NCBI GenBank assembly: GCA_030159075.1
Contig: BROG01000154.1
Span: 62,001-126,000, forward strand
Origin: Atrina japonica
Lineage: Eukaryota; Mollusca; Bivalvia; Pterioida; Pinnidae
Direction of reading: 5' to 3'
Length of the DNA stretch: 64,000 nucleotides
Position numbers and translations under genes: made by a program. The notes under the pieces were generated by a model. It worked only from the letters and a program-made list of their open reading frames with translations. It ran no database searches and had not been told where the DNA came from. This document shows positions 1 to 13,200 of this stretch, one piece after another (position 1 is the first letter of the stretch; every line of letters starts with the position of its first letter).

Positions 1-481
1 ATGCCAATGTGCGACATGTAGTTTAAAGTAGAACCTTCATTTGAGGTCTCATCTCAATGCTAACTTATTCATGAAGATTTTAAAGTCCCATAACTCTGAC
101 AGATAATAGTACATGTACTGCCAAATGTGTGCCATAACTGAACCCATTCTAGATATCATTGATATAAAGCAACAAAAAATGAAGAAAGAACATCAAATTA
201 TTTGATGGAAACCAAGATATTACAAACGGACAAACTGACTGATGGAAACAGTATGCATCTTGATTTTCTAAGTTCTATCACAGTGGTATAGACATGTGAG
301 ACTATTGCCTCTAGCTCCATGCATGCACTTGCAAATAATCTTGAGTTTAAAAAGTTTTAGGCTGATATCAGCCCAACATTGGTTTGAACTCATACCGTAG
401 ATGTCAGTGGGGTAAATTATCAACACATTATCACTGAGGAAAAAAAGTTACAGAAGAAATGGAAACACATTACAATATTAC
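1..481 (-). other. CHMP1 intron, partial
   Basis: AT-rich sequence downstream of the CHMP1 exon on the minus strand. I see no further CHMP1 exon, no repeat family seen elsewhere in the window and no credible ORF. Confidence 0.5.
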
Positions 482-587
482 CTTTTTCAATTTTGTTTTC
501 TCTTCTCTTTCTGTTTTTTCACACTTTTTAGCATTGCGTTCTAAATCTTTTGCAGCAAACTTCAAATTAAATAAATGTTCTGGAATT
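482..587 (-). CDS. CHMP1: CHMP1 (ESCRT-III subunit), internal exon near the N-terminus; gene partial in window
   Basis: Read on the minus strand this 106-nt exon gives 35 codons after one base of a split codon. The peptide contains PEHLFNLKFAAKDLERN followed by AKKCEKTEREEKTKLKK, the N-terminal alpha-1/alpha-2 region of CHMP1 (family pattern E-K-H-L-F-N-L-K-F-A-A-K-E-L, then a Lys/Glu-rich helix), closer to CHMP1B than CHMP1A. CHMP1 is an ESCRT-III membrane-remodelling subunit working with VPS4 and IST1 in endosomal sorting and cytokinesis. The donor is AAG|GTAATA and the exon ends in phase 0, where the family continues with A-I-Q-K-G-N. That next exon is not in the 481 bp to the left, so it must lie outside the window. 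The acceptor CCTTAAG| has a short pyrimidine tract. An in-frame ATG at 625-623 would allow an unspliced start instead. The first coding exon is not firmly identified. Confidence 0.75.
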
Positions 588-2556
588 CTTAAGGAAAATA
601 TGTACAATATTTGTTCTTGATGCATTCATTAGTAAAGTATTTGATTATACATTGGTACATGTACATACAGACTGAAGGCAAAAATGTTACATTATTCAAC
701 TACATGTATTTTAGTACATTTTAATTTTTATTGTACATGTACATTTTGTAGGTGTATTATGATTCTGTCATATCAGGTCACTATTACAGAAATATTTGTT
801 GGGCATTTGCCTACCCTGCCCCCTTGGAAATGGTAGGTACAAGTAAGTACATTTTTGTTTTGGTGGGGTACAATTCTACATTATCTTGTCATCTAACATA
901 AAGTTATCTATAGTCATCAAAACTTGTTATGTTGAGATCGGTAATCTTTTTTACTCGGTTTACCTGGATTTACTCGTTTAACTCAAGATCAAGCACTAGT
1001 CACGGTTATTAGCATAGCCCTCCCACCTGCATAGAAATCCCCCCCGGGAAGAAGGGACACTGGCCTAAGGCTAACTTCCCCCAAGGAAATATGGGTATAG
1101 CAAAGAATTTCGCCCTACAAAGAATCAACATGAGCCCAACTTTTCTGCCTAGGAAAAGGCGCCCCAATATAGAATTCCTTCCCCCAAAGACATCATGCTC
1201 TCCCCCTTATCATAGTTTTAGCTATCTATCCATTCCCAATTCTATTTTTCTAATCCATATATGGGACAAAAATAGAGCCAGTGATTTTCCGCGATAGCGG
1301 AATCGACAATCTGAAATGGAATTTGTGTTTTTGAAAATTCTTAAAGAATTCCAACATGAGATAGAATTGATTAAATTGTGAACTAGTGTGCTATTTCTGT
1401 GTGTTATAAACTTCAGTTCTTTGTTTAATTAAAATATTTCATCACAAAATACTACATCATTTACTATTTTGTCCCATAGATCTATTAGCCTACATTTGCA
1501 CATCGAAAGATAAGGGCAATCATTTCCATAGTCGTAACATCAGTATTGACTGACACCTGCCGATCTGGTGTCTTCTAAAACAAAAATAGCTTTAATTTGA
1601 TATCTTGAATTACGTTTTCATAATGTTTATTTTAATTTCTGAATATATATACCAATTTTTAAAAATTTATAGTAAAACTTTCACAATGTACAATGCATAC
1701 TAACTTTTTATGACATACCGCTCGATTGACAGCCGGTTTTAGTTACCAACACAAACACATATTCACACCTTGACGTTTTTGACAGCGAGCTACGATGGCT
1801 GAAGACACGTGTGTAAAAAGAGGAGACTTCCTCCCATTTAAAAAATAAATACATCAGCACAGGTTGATAGTTTCCATGGAATCTTTATGGGGAAGGTGAT
1901 GTTTAATTTTGCAAAGTCTGTCAGCATAGTATAGATTACTCTAGTGTTGATACAATAAATTAAAAGACTAAAAATAAAATACATGTACATGTATGATTTA
2001 GATCTATTTTATAAGTTTATTTAAAGTAAAAACACCAAATAAAACATCACAGACTTGTTCTAAGTTAGTTGATAAATTCAAGCAAAAATAAGTAATTAGA
2101 AATTACCTGTACAATTTCCAACAAAACTTGTTACCTACATGTATATGAGTATAGGCCTACAGACTTGCAAATTATTTATCAAATATTTTAAAATTATAAA
2201 AACATACAGTGTTGCATATACATGTATATGTTTTATTTAATTCCCTATTTAAATTTAGCATTAAATTGGTGTGGCGGAATACTGAAAGTATGTATTGTTA
2301 AATATTTTTCATCTAAAGTATGTTTTTAGTTCTTTTTCTTACGAAAACAGAAAAAAACAGAATTCACCCAAACTGAAAACAGAATTGAAGCAAATCTTAA
2401 ACGGAAAATCATTGGCCTTACAAAGACAGCTTACTGATCAACTTTAAGTTTGGGTTAAAACATCAAATAATTGAAATTGTGAAATCTGGCAATTAAAAAT
2501 CGTTAATTACACTCAAATCTTTGTCGAAAGGGGGGGGATGTCTATGCTACAACACA
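588..2556. other. Probable CHMP1 5' intron; no firm gene
   Basis: Mostly AT-rich with short ACATGTACATG-type strings. A small richer patch at 1730-1835 contains CpGs, a CACGTG E-box and an ATG at 1795 followed by only 18 codons (see findings). Nothing else supports a gene. Confidence 0.4.
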
Positions 2557-3491
2557 GGTAATATGAATCACCGAAAAGACGGTATGGTCACCGAAAAGAC
2601 AGGTGATTCACAGAAAAGACACCAAATATTATATAAAATATATATTTTGTTATGAAAGGTTAATATTAACAAAAACAATAATTAATTTGTCTCATATAGT
2701 TAGAAATGACAAATAATTAAGTGAGGAAATGCTAAAGAATATATCCAACATGTACCACTAGGCCTATTGATCATGGGCGCCATTATGGATTCTAATTATA
2801 GCAGCGATATTGGTTTTATATATCACTGATTATAGGTACAGTACAGTGGGACATTAATATTTGCTACTTACCTTTTTTTTGTTGACAAAATAATGGTTCT
2901 ATGGAAGATAAATCTACATGTATTTTACTAAATAAGGTAAACTTTGACATATTTCATTTGACTGAAATATTTAATAATTGCACAATTTACAAAATTACTC
3001 AGATCAACTTTAATTTTGAGTTAAAATATCAAATAATTGAAATTGTGAAATCTGGTATTAAAATTCATTAAATACACTCAAATCTTTGTTGAAAGGAGGG
3101 AACTATGCTACAACACGGGTACTACGATTCTAATTATAGCAGCGATGTTGGCTTTATATATCGCTTATTATATGTGCAGTACAGTTAAAGGACATTAATA
3201 TTTGCCACTTACCCCTTTTTTGCAGAGAAAATAACGATTCTGTGGAAGATAAAACAAAGAAGAATATAAGTGGCAAATATTTATGTCCCATAACTATACT
3301 GTACCTATAATCAGCGACATATAAAGCCAACATCGCTGCTATAATTAGAATCCATAATGTTTATATTTACGACTTCACTACAGTATTGTCACTTTTAATG
3401 GTCTTTTCTGTAACATAAGTGGTCTTTTCGGTAAATAGCGGTCTTTTCGGTAATTCGGGCTACCGTCTTTTTTTCGGTGATTCGTAGTACC
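2557..3491. mobile_element. Non-autonomous TIR/fold-back element with CCGAAAAGAC ends
   Basis: The left end (2557-2625) and the reverse complement of the right end (3398-3491) share a GGTA..GAATCACCGAAAAGACGGTA pattern, with CCGAAAAGAC repeated two or three times in each. Inside, the segment around GATTCTAATTATAGCAGCGA occurs at 2786, at 3123 and inverted near 3350, so 3123-3215 and 3262-3358 can fold on each other. No transposase ORF is present. The ends are imperfect, so the borders are approximate. Confidence 0.6.
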
Positions 3492-3901
3492 CTTACAAGA
3501 CTTAATTTTCCTTCTATATTTTGCTAAAAAATACCTGATAACTCGACATTGAAAAAGTACATCTACAGATTTACTGATGTACACAACGAAAATTCAGTTA
3601 CAACACGCATGAATCAATCTGACCAAATAAGCATTGTGCAATTCCTACTCCTAAAACAAGATCATGAAAATCAACGGCATGATAATGATAGCAAAATACA
3701 CTGCATTTTCTTGTCAGTCTTCTGTGATGAGCAAACTAATTCAAATTGTTTCGTGTAAAGGATACTGTCCAGTGACATTTTGTTGTTCTTTTCTGGTCCA
3801 ACTGGAGACTATTCTTGCGTCTGGATGGTTCCCTGTGGATGTAAATATAATGTAAATACTACGGATGACTTTTCCTCTTGTGATCCTGTGTGTTTGTGTA
3901 C

Positions 3902-3909
3902 TTACGTCA
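3902..3909 (+). promoter_or_regulatory. CRE/ATF-like site TTACGTCA
   Basis: TTACGTCA is a CREB/ATF-type half-palindrome about 140 bp upstream of the URB1 start codon, in the intergenic stretch between CHMP1 (minus) and URB1 (plus). Motif match only. On the minus strand the same bases form part of ATGAC|GTAAGT, a weak candidate for the CHMP1 first exon. Confidence 0.35.
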
Positions 3910-3967
3910 TCAATATATGAGTAAGATGTGTATTACCTCGGGCTTTATCATTGACACGACTACACAC

Positions 3968-3975
3968 CCGGAAGT
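3968..3975 (+). promoter_or_regulatory. ETS-type site CCGGAAGT in the likely URB1 promoter
   Basis: CCGGAAGT, the GABPA/ELK-type consensus common in housekeeping and ribosome-biogenesis promoters, lies about 75 bp upstream of the URB1 ATG. No TATA box is evident. Its position between two oppositely oriented genes would suit a bidirectional promoter, but no transcription start can be read from sequence alone. Confidence 0.45.
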
Positions 3976-4049
3976 CACGTTGTTTGTACTACGAGAACAC
4001 ACGAGAACACTCGAAAGTCAATAAACAACAAGCACATGGTTAGTGAGAA

Positions 4050-4203
4050 ATGGATGCAGATGGTACCCCAGAGAAGAAGAGAAAATCGCCATCTAAAAAT
4101 GAGAAGAAACACAGCCCAGTTAAGAAGAAGAAAAAAGAAGTTGGATCTTACACAGAGATATCATTCAAATTAGAACTGAGGGACCCAAACTTGACATTTA
4201 CAG
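4050..4203 (+). CDS. URB1: URB1 exon 1 (start codon)
   Basis: Residues 1-51 plus one base. Opens MDADGTPEEKKRKSPSKNEK, then PVKKKKKEVGSYTEISFKLE: a basic, probably nuclear/nucleolar targeting tail, then the start of the conserved fold (FKLELRDPNL). Donor ACAG|GTCTTT, a non-optimal GT site; joining to exon 2 restores the frame (TFT-A-LETFV). Confidence 0.85.
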
Positions 4204-7200
4204 GTCTTTAAACTGCATGAACACATTCTCATGATTCTGTAACACACTGTATAACTCATGATCTGTGACAGTGAGATCAGTATATGATATATGTGGAATT
4301 TGAGATCATAGCTAGATGTTGAATATTTTTCAGTTTGGATTTTTATTGATGAATGCTATTTTTTGTTTATTTTTGTTAATTTTTCGAATTAATCTGAAAG
4401 GTCCCAGGTTTGATTCCCAGTACCGGGTCCTACATGTATACCAATAAACCTTTTTTGAGTTATTCCATTCCAACACATTTTGTCAAAATAGTATGCCATT
4501 TCGAAGAAAGCTGTGAGCATCACTTTGGTTAAGAGGATGACCGTATTTTATTCTGAGGGGCAAATTTTGTCAAGTCAAGATTATTTATTTTCATACTGTT
4601 GTGGGACAGATTATTTTTATTTTTTTATTTTTTCATGCTATTGTCATTTGGTCAGAAATGTAACATTGCAGTGATGGATCTAGAAATTTTTCAAAGGCAG
4701 AGTTGAGGGATTGATCCAGGAATTTTCAAAGAGGAGACATAATGTTTTTTTTGTTTGTTTGTTTTCGTGTTTTTTATTGGGGGGGGGGGGGGGGGGGGGG
4801 GGGGGCAAGATGCCATTCGTGTGAAAATTGTGCATTCATTCAGATTTCAGGGTAAAGAATTGGCCAATATCATCAATTATTAGATTTTCTTATTTGTAGC
4901 TGATAATAACAAAAGGGAAAATCATATACATTTTGATACAATGCCAATTTTCTTTACAAATAAATTTCCATATTCATACATGCTGAGAAAATGCAAACAA
5001 AAATTTCTTAACATTATGTAGGGCAAACTCTACAGGGAGAAAGTGAAATAAAACAAAGCGTAGTAAAACTCAAAAGCTATGAAATTCAAAATATACAGAC
5101 AAAGCCAAGGGGATCTATGATTTGAAGTTAGAGGGAAGGAAAAGTATAGAATTAATTTTGTCGAGCGCAGTTACATGTAAGTACCATAATGTATATGGTG
5201 TTTAAATGGACTAAAAGTTGTGACACTAAGGAGGTTCTCCTTTTCAAATAGGAAATTCCAAACTGAACAGAACTGAGGTGCAAATTTTTTTGTAATTTAT
5301 CTTTATTAATTTTCCACCCCCTTGAATCTGCTATTGAATTATGTATTTCAATGTTTTTATATATTGGACTATAATGAAAAAATAAACGGCGAGCGAAGTG
5401 AGCCAAAAAATGAAAGAATGAAATTTGGCTAGCAAAGCGAGTCAAAATTTTTTAAACATTAATTAATTTTCACCACAACTCTAGCACTAGTTAAGGTCAG
5501 ATTATTTATTTTATTGTTAGTACAGGACAGTTTATTTATTTTTAATGTTTTCAATATCATAATACATGTATTTATTTTTGTATATATACAAGATAGGTTT
5601 TACTGTAAACATACATATATACAAGACAGGTTTTACTGTATATATACAAGATAGGTTTTATTGTATATATACAAGACAGGTTTTACTGTATATATATAAG
5701 ATAGGTTTTACTGTATATATACAAGACAGGTTCTACTGTATATATACAAGACAGGTTCTACTGTATATATACAAGTCAGGTTTTACTGTATACATACAAG
5801 ACAGGTTTTACTGTATACATACAAGACAGGTTCTACTGTATATATACAAGACAGGTTCTACTGTATATATACAAGACAGGTTCTACTGTATATATACAAG
5901 ACAGGTTCTACCATATAAAACAAAACAGGTTCTACTGTATATATACAAGACAGGTTCTACTGTATATATACAAGACAGGTTCTACTGTATATATATATAC
6001 AAGACAGGTTCTACTGTATATATACAAGACAGGTTCTACTGTATATATACAAGACAGGTTCTACTGTATATATATATAAGATAGGTTTTACTGTATATAT
6101 ACAAGACAGGCTCTACTGTATATATACAAGACGGGTTCTACTGTATATATACAAGACAGGTTCTACTATATATATACAAGACAGGTTCTACTGTATATAT
6201 ACAAGACAAGTACTACTGTATATATACAAGACAGGTTCTACTGTATATATACAAGACAGGTTCTACTGTATATATACAAGACAGGTTCTACTGTATATAT
6301 ACAAGACAGGTTCTACTGTATATATACAAGACAGGTTCTACTGTATATATACAAGGCAGGTTTTACTGTATATATACAAGACAGGTTCTACTGTATATAT
6401 ACAAGACAGGTTCTACTGTATATATACAAGACAGGTTCTACTGTATATATACAAGACAGGTTCTACTGTATATATACAAGACAGGTTCTACTGTATATAT
6501 ACAAGACAGGCTCTTCTTTAAACATACATACATGTATATACAAGTCAGGTTCTGTACTGTATATATACAAGACAGGTTCTACTGTATATATACAAGACAG
6601 GTTTTACTGTATACATACAAGACAGGTTTTACTGTATACATACAAGACAGGTTCTACTGTATATATACAAGACAGGTTCTACTGTATATATACAAGACAG
6701 GTTCTACTGTATATATGCAAGTCAGGTTCTACTGTATATATATTTTCTAATACATTGTACATGTATCTGTATTGCAGCACTGGAAACATTTGTAAAGAAT
6801 GCCCAAGACTGGACATCAGAATCAGGCTATGACATTGTTGCAGGATACTGTCGATCATCTGCAGAATGCTCTGAGATTTTCCAAATCCTTGAAGCTGGTA
6901 AAAGGAAGGCAACTGAAGTAAGCATTTGTACCGCTACATTTCTTGCTGTGTACAATATGTACCAATAATACTTTATATGCTTACTTTTAGATATTAATGA
7001 TATGTTATAGATCTGTATTGCGAAACTTCAACACTTATATTTTTGTGGGGGGTGGGGTCCTTGTCAACACCTAGAGTGTTGACATCTGCACCAGTCTGAC
7101 TGGTAGTACAAACAGAAATACTTTTAAGCTTATTTGCACCAGGTTTTTTTTTTACCATGTGTCATTTGTCATAGCTTTTATTATCTTGTCAAATTGTAGG

Positions 7201-10200
7201 TTATATCTCCATGTAATTATTTAAAACAAATCTAGTGTACACTAAGTGTTTTTTGATAAGTCTGAATTTTTGCGTTCATCTCAGTCTTGACAGGAATGAA
7301 ATATTGAAATCATATAAGAGTGTTTTATTTTTCCTTTTCAGCTTCACAAAATTTTTGGAGCGTTGGAAGCCATTATGTTACGTGTTTTGGACGATCTTGA
7401 TAGTTACAAAATGGTTGGTCAAAATATTGTTCGTAAGTTGTTAACGGCCCACATGAATCCAATGTATTTCAGTCTCGGTCAGCAGAATAAATCTTCGCAG
7501 ATAAAAACAACCTTGAAACTTCTAACAACCATGGTGATGCTGGGAGAAGGCAGTGCCAAAGCAGTACTGGCACAAGTTGATTTCAGCCATCATAACTTCA
7601 AGCCATTGTTTACTCGAAGAAACTCCAAGGTAAGTCTTAGTATTATTTAAGTACCGTATACCCGAAAATCTTCACTCTTATTTAATTTTGTCATTTTTGC
7701 CCTTAGATGAGAGGGCAAATTTAAAATGAAGGTAAAACTTTCAATATAAATAACTGAAGCACAAATATATACGTACTGTCCATTACACTTTGGTGATTTA
7801 GGTCAATTTTAAAATGGAGTTGATATATTTTCTGTTGTAAGGGCGAAAATACTGGTAACCAGGGGCTAAAATTTCCAAGTATACAGTATGTTACAGTCTG
7901 TTAGGAAAATTGAATCGTCTTGTATAAACTATAGTCTAAATATAAAAATAACACCCTTATGTTTCTGTACTTTTCAACAATTACCGGTATGTGTAAATCA
8001 TGATCCTTATTATGCTAATGTCATCTACATTTCTGCTTTCTCACATAATTGTTCCATATCCTCTAGATCCCCATTCCTATTCTAGACAAGATTTCCAGGT
8101 TGTTGTCATGATAATACATATGTATTGACGTGTATTTCTGATTTTATTTCATATTCCACACACATACATGTATATATAATACAGGTGACTCTTGATGGCT
8201 CAAACATTGAACCTTTAAGTTTCGTACAGTTCCCGATTTTTTCCTTCATAAATTAAGTAAATTAAATCTTGAATGTTGAAACCTTGAAGTTCTTGAAACC
8301 TCGAAGTTAATTCATAGTCCAAATTTGTATATTCCTTTATATTTCACTCTCAAAACTCCAAAAAGTTTGAGTAATTATCGGTGAATTTATTAAAAGCCCA
8401 TGCCATAATCCAGAACAATACTGGGATCCTTGCCTGGAAGATTAAACAAGAGGTGTTTTGATAACAGGGTGACAAATACATACTTGCCAACTCTCCTGAT
8501 TTCCGTGGGAGACTCCCGGTTTTGGCCTTGTTTCCAGACTTCCCGATCATTCTTTTAAAAAACCCTTCTTTCTCCCAGTTTTTAGCTCACCTGGCTATGC
8601 CAGGGTGAGCTTTTGCAATCACTTTGCGTCCGTCGTCCGTCCGTCTGTCTGTCGTTAACTCACTTTCAAAAATCTTCTTCTCTGAAACCACTGGGCCAAA
8701 TTGAACCAAACTTGAACTGAGTCGTCACTAGGGTATTTAGTTTCAAATTTGTTATTTTCTATGTCGCAGGTCAAACAACATGGCCGCTGTTGCTAAAAAT
8801 AGAACATAGGGGGTAAATTGCAGTTTTTGGCCAATAACTCAAAAAACCATTACAGATATCAAAAATCTGACATAGGGTTAAAGTGATCAGCTTGATGAGA
8901 TCTACCTGCCATGCAATTTTGAAGAAAATCGGAAAACTCATCTCGGAGTTATAGCCCTTTTTTTGTAAAATTTTTCAAAATTTTGGCATTTTTAATTTTT
9001 TATTTTCAAAAAATGTAGCAGATAGAGGTCAAGTGTAAATTGCAAAAATGTTCAGCATATCAAGATCTACCCACCCTGAAAATTTGAAGACAATCCAAAA
9101 CCTGTGTAGGAGTTATTGCCCTTTTTTCACAGAATTTTTTTAATTTTTATGTTTTTCGTCTTCTAACTCCAAAACTATGAAAGATAGAGGTCGAATGTAA
9201 ATTGATAAAATGTTTGCCATGATGTGGCGACTTCAAAACCGGTGTTGAAAATTGTTTGTTGACCGCCATTTTTCAAAATGGCCGACAAAAAAGGCGGGAA
9301 AATTCAACATTGTTTGATTTCAATGAAATTTGGTTTCCAAATAGATATTGATGTTGCGACTTCAAAACCGTTGTTGAAAATTGTTCCTTGACCGCCATTT
9401 TTAGCTCACCTGGCTTTTGGAATCACTTTGCGTCAACAACACATGGCCGCTATGGCGAGGCTTAGTTTAACATTGGATCCTATAGGAAAATCATCTTCTC
9501 CTCTGAAACCACTGATACAAATTTAACCAAACTTTACAGGAATGATGTATGCAAGGTCCTTTACAAAGACTGCTCATTTTGTTCTGATCCGTCAAAAATC
9601 ATGGCCACTAGAACGGGGCTTAGTTTAACATTATATAGCCAAAAGAAGACTGCTGTGCTGCACACACTGCAAAGTTTTCGCAGAACCTTATTCATTCATT
9701 CATGAATCCGGTTCCTGACTTGGAAAGAAGAACATTGGATCCTGTGGGAAAATTACATTTTCATCTTCTCCTCTGAAAACGCTGAAGCAAATATAACCAA
9801 ACTTTAGAAGAATGATGTATTGAAGGTCCTTTACAAAGATTGCTCATTTCGTTCCGATCTGTCAAAACCATGGCCGCCAGGGCTGGGCTTAGTTTATCAT
9901 TGGACCCTATGGGAAAATCACATTTTCATTTTCTCCTCTGAAACCACTGAAGCAAATTCAACCAAACTTTACAGGATTTATGTATGGAAGGTCCTTTACA
10001 AAAATTGCTCGGTTCGTCTGATCTTCTCAAGCAAATAACCAGGTGAGCGATACAGGCTCTTGAGAGCCTCTTGTTTAGTATTTCCTTTCAAAAACGATAA
10101 ATGTCCCAAAATTAAAAAAATGACACGCAGGATTTCCACCACATGAAACAATACACTAGTTTTCAAAAAAGTTTTGTAACCAATCATAGGCTGAAAAAAA

Positions 10201-13200
10201 TGTACCCCTCGTCATTGTTTGATTGGTTTTAGCGATGAGTTGTGGTAGTGACTAAATGCTGTCCTGGAGTACCAAGGGCAGCCACAATGCCTCAAATATG
10301 GAAATACATTATCAAACAAAACTTTTTGGAATTGGTGTCAATTTTAACAGAACAAAAACAAAAAATATTTACAGTATATTGATTAATTTCCACTGAAAAT
10401 GTCTCATTTCAAGGAAGGTGCTGCTTTTTTCCTGCCATTTTTCTTTTCTTCTGATGTGGTAAATTATCAGAGCAACACCAAACCCGATTGATGAAAGATA
10501 GATTATCTTTAAATATGCCTTGAAAATTTTAAAATGATGTCAGTAAAATGAACGAAAACAGAAATGAATTCACAGTAAATTCATTGATTCCATTGAAAAT
10601 GCTTTACAACAAAGAATATTCTCGGATTTCTCCTTCAGTAGGATTCAAGTAATACATGTAAAATATTTTCTTTTCTTTTTTCTAATAAAAAGAAAAAAAA
10701 ACAAATAAAACAGATTCATCTATATAATAGGTTAATAATACAATAAAATTCACACTTGAGATCCATATTGATTGAAAACAACTAATTGACATATTTTAAT
10801 TTTTATATCTATAAAATATTTTAATTTTTATATTAATAATACATGTATAAGTACATGTAATAAATTGAAAAAAACAATCCTTTATAATAAATTGTAAGGA
10901 ATAGACACTTAGTGAAAAAAGAACCTTTGAACACTTGTCGTGTGCAGCCTGGCTGGAAATTTTTGTTGCATATTGTCTCCCAACAAAATCCCTTAGTTTG
11001 TATTGTATTAAGAACCTACATTGGTCAGAATGTTGATTTCGGGAACTTTCAAAACCTCAAACTCTTGAAATCTGTGTGTTCCTGATGATTAGACAAGAAT
11101 AATTCATACAGAATTATAAAAATATCAATAACATGATCTCAAACATAAATTGATAAACTCTGCTTTCAAAATGTTCAAATATTTTTATTTCTTTTTCCCA
11201 CAAAGGACCCACAAGATGTCAGAACTTGTATGTTGCATTTTATCATGGCTTTCTTCATGGTGAATAGTGATGCTGTCATTAAACAAATACTGGAGGTCAA
11301 AGGTGAGAATTTTATTTAGAAAATAACCTGTCATGTATGATTTCTCAAGACATTGTCCCCTTTAATTTGTTGCATTGGGAATATCCATTTTGTTGATCCA
11401 ACATTGAGTGCAAATGTAAAATATAAAGCAAAACAGGTAGAAACATAAAAAAATCTAGCACTCTGATTTCAGTATTTTGTTTTTGAAATTAGCGACACAG
11501 CCAGACAAATCAATTTACATCGTTTTGGAATATTCCAGTTAAATAAAGACTTATCCTCAACATTGTAGTAGATAATTATTATTTTAAATACCAGTGTTGA
11601 TGGAGCCCCCTCCTCTCAAACACCACCACTCTGAACATCACGCTAATTTAGAATCTGCATTATTTGTGTGATTTGATCAACACAATTCAAGTCTCTGTGT
11701 GGGTACCATTGTAACAGAGATAAATATTGCCTCTGATTGGAGTTTGGTGTTCTACCGATTAAGCTAAATGGAAAACCCCACTAGTTTAAGCTATTAGGAA
11801 CACAGTATAACTATTGTTCGATTTACGTAAGATGGCGGGGAGGAGTAACCTTTTGATTATCATATAGATGATTCTACTCACTTTCCAGTTATGACAAGCT
11901 GCATTGGAAAAACATTTTATTACTCACTGGATACTGTCTTATGTATGAATACAAGTAGTAATGATTACTGTAATTTTAATGTTATGCTTTATTACCTAAA
12001 ATTTAAACTCCTCCAGGTCAAGACAGGGTTCACAAGACTCCGCCCACCAGGTTATTTTGATTTTACTATAGCACTGCCACATTATTCCCCTCCTTTGAAC
12101 AAGTGTTCTTGACTCTCTTACAGGTTGCTACATGTATTTATAAAATATTATGCCAACTATGAGAATTTCAATCAATATTTGATGTAATACAATATACTTT
12201 GACATAGCTAGAATAAAGATGAATGTATTTCATAAAGAATCCATTATTATTTCAATTCTTGTCGAATTCGTAACTGATCATTCTGTTTTTTAAAAAGAAA
12301 CTTATCAGGTCTTTATTTTGATGTCAGACATTGTAAATTGTTCAATCCTCTCACAGTTCAGACATATTGTTGTTTGCTTAAAGGGACATTAAATTCCTGG
12401 TTCATATATTCCTATATATATGTTGTAAAAAAAGGTCAGGTCCAGTGTTGTATGCATATACAAATAGTAAGGTTGAATTAATCATTTACAAACAAATAAT
12501 TGCCAAACTGGGTTTCTTAAGCAATTTTCACGAAATGTATAGGAATTTAAGAACTTAGTGCCTGTGTTTATCTCTGTTTTGTTATTGTACATCAATTTAA
12601 GTTGTAAAAAAGAAAGAATTTTTTTTTGGAAAAAATCACAGCTAATGCCACCTTTAACATGAAAGAATATTTATAAGTTTTGATCAAACTTCAGGATTCA
12701 TAGGACTTATGTTTGAGGGAATGGTCTTTGATGAGTCCTCAACTTTACATGCAGTACTTGATACGCTGTTAGAAAAGGTAAGTAATTACATGCCTTTACA
12801 CCAATAGTTACCTTTTTATCTAATGATATGTGCGTTATGCAGTTTTATAACAGATTACATAAATATTTTATATGTAAAATGTGTAATAAAGGGTAGTGGC
12901 GATTTAATTGGCTAACATGTGGCAAACTGAACTACCGGTACATTATTCAATACATACACAGACTTCATTTATCTGAAAGTTGAAGATGATGTCACTTGGT
13001 GTTTGTGACATCACTTGAACTTTAATGGGGACAATCAAATAAAACATGTAGAAAATGTTTAAATTTTGTGGTATTCAAGTCGGCAATTTTGCTAAATTCA
13101 ACATCTGATAAAGTATGCTAAGATATTAATACTAATTTATGATGTAGGCTGAATGTATATATTAAAAAATAAGCATTATTTACAATATGTTTTATGCACT

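Noticed and set aside
5566..6750. ORFs of YIYKTGSTVYIQDRF-type repeats
   Set aside because: Product of the 25-bp minisatellite in URB1 intron 1; composition and frame cycling are those of a satellite.
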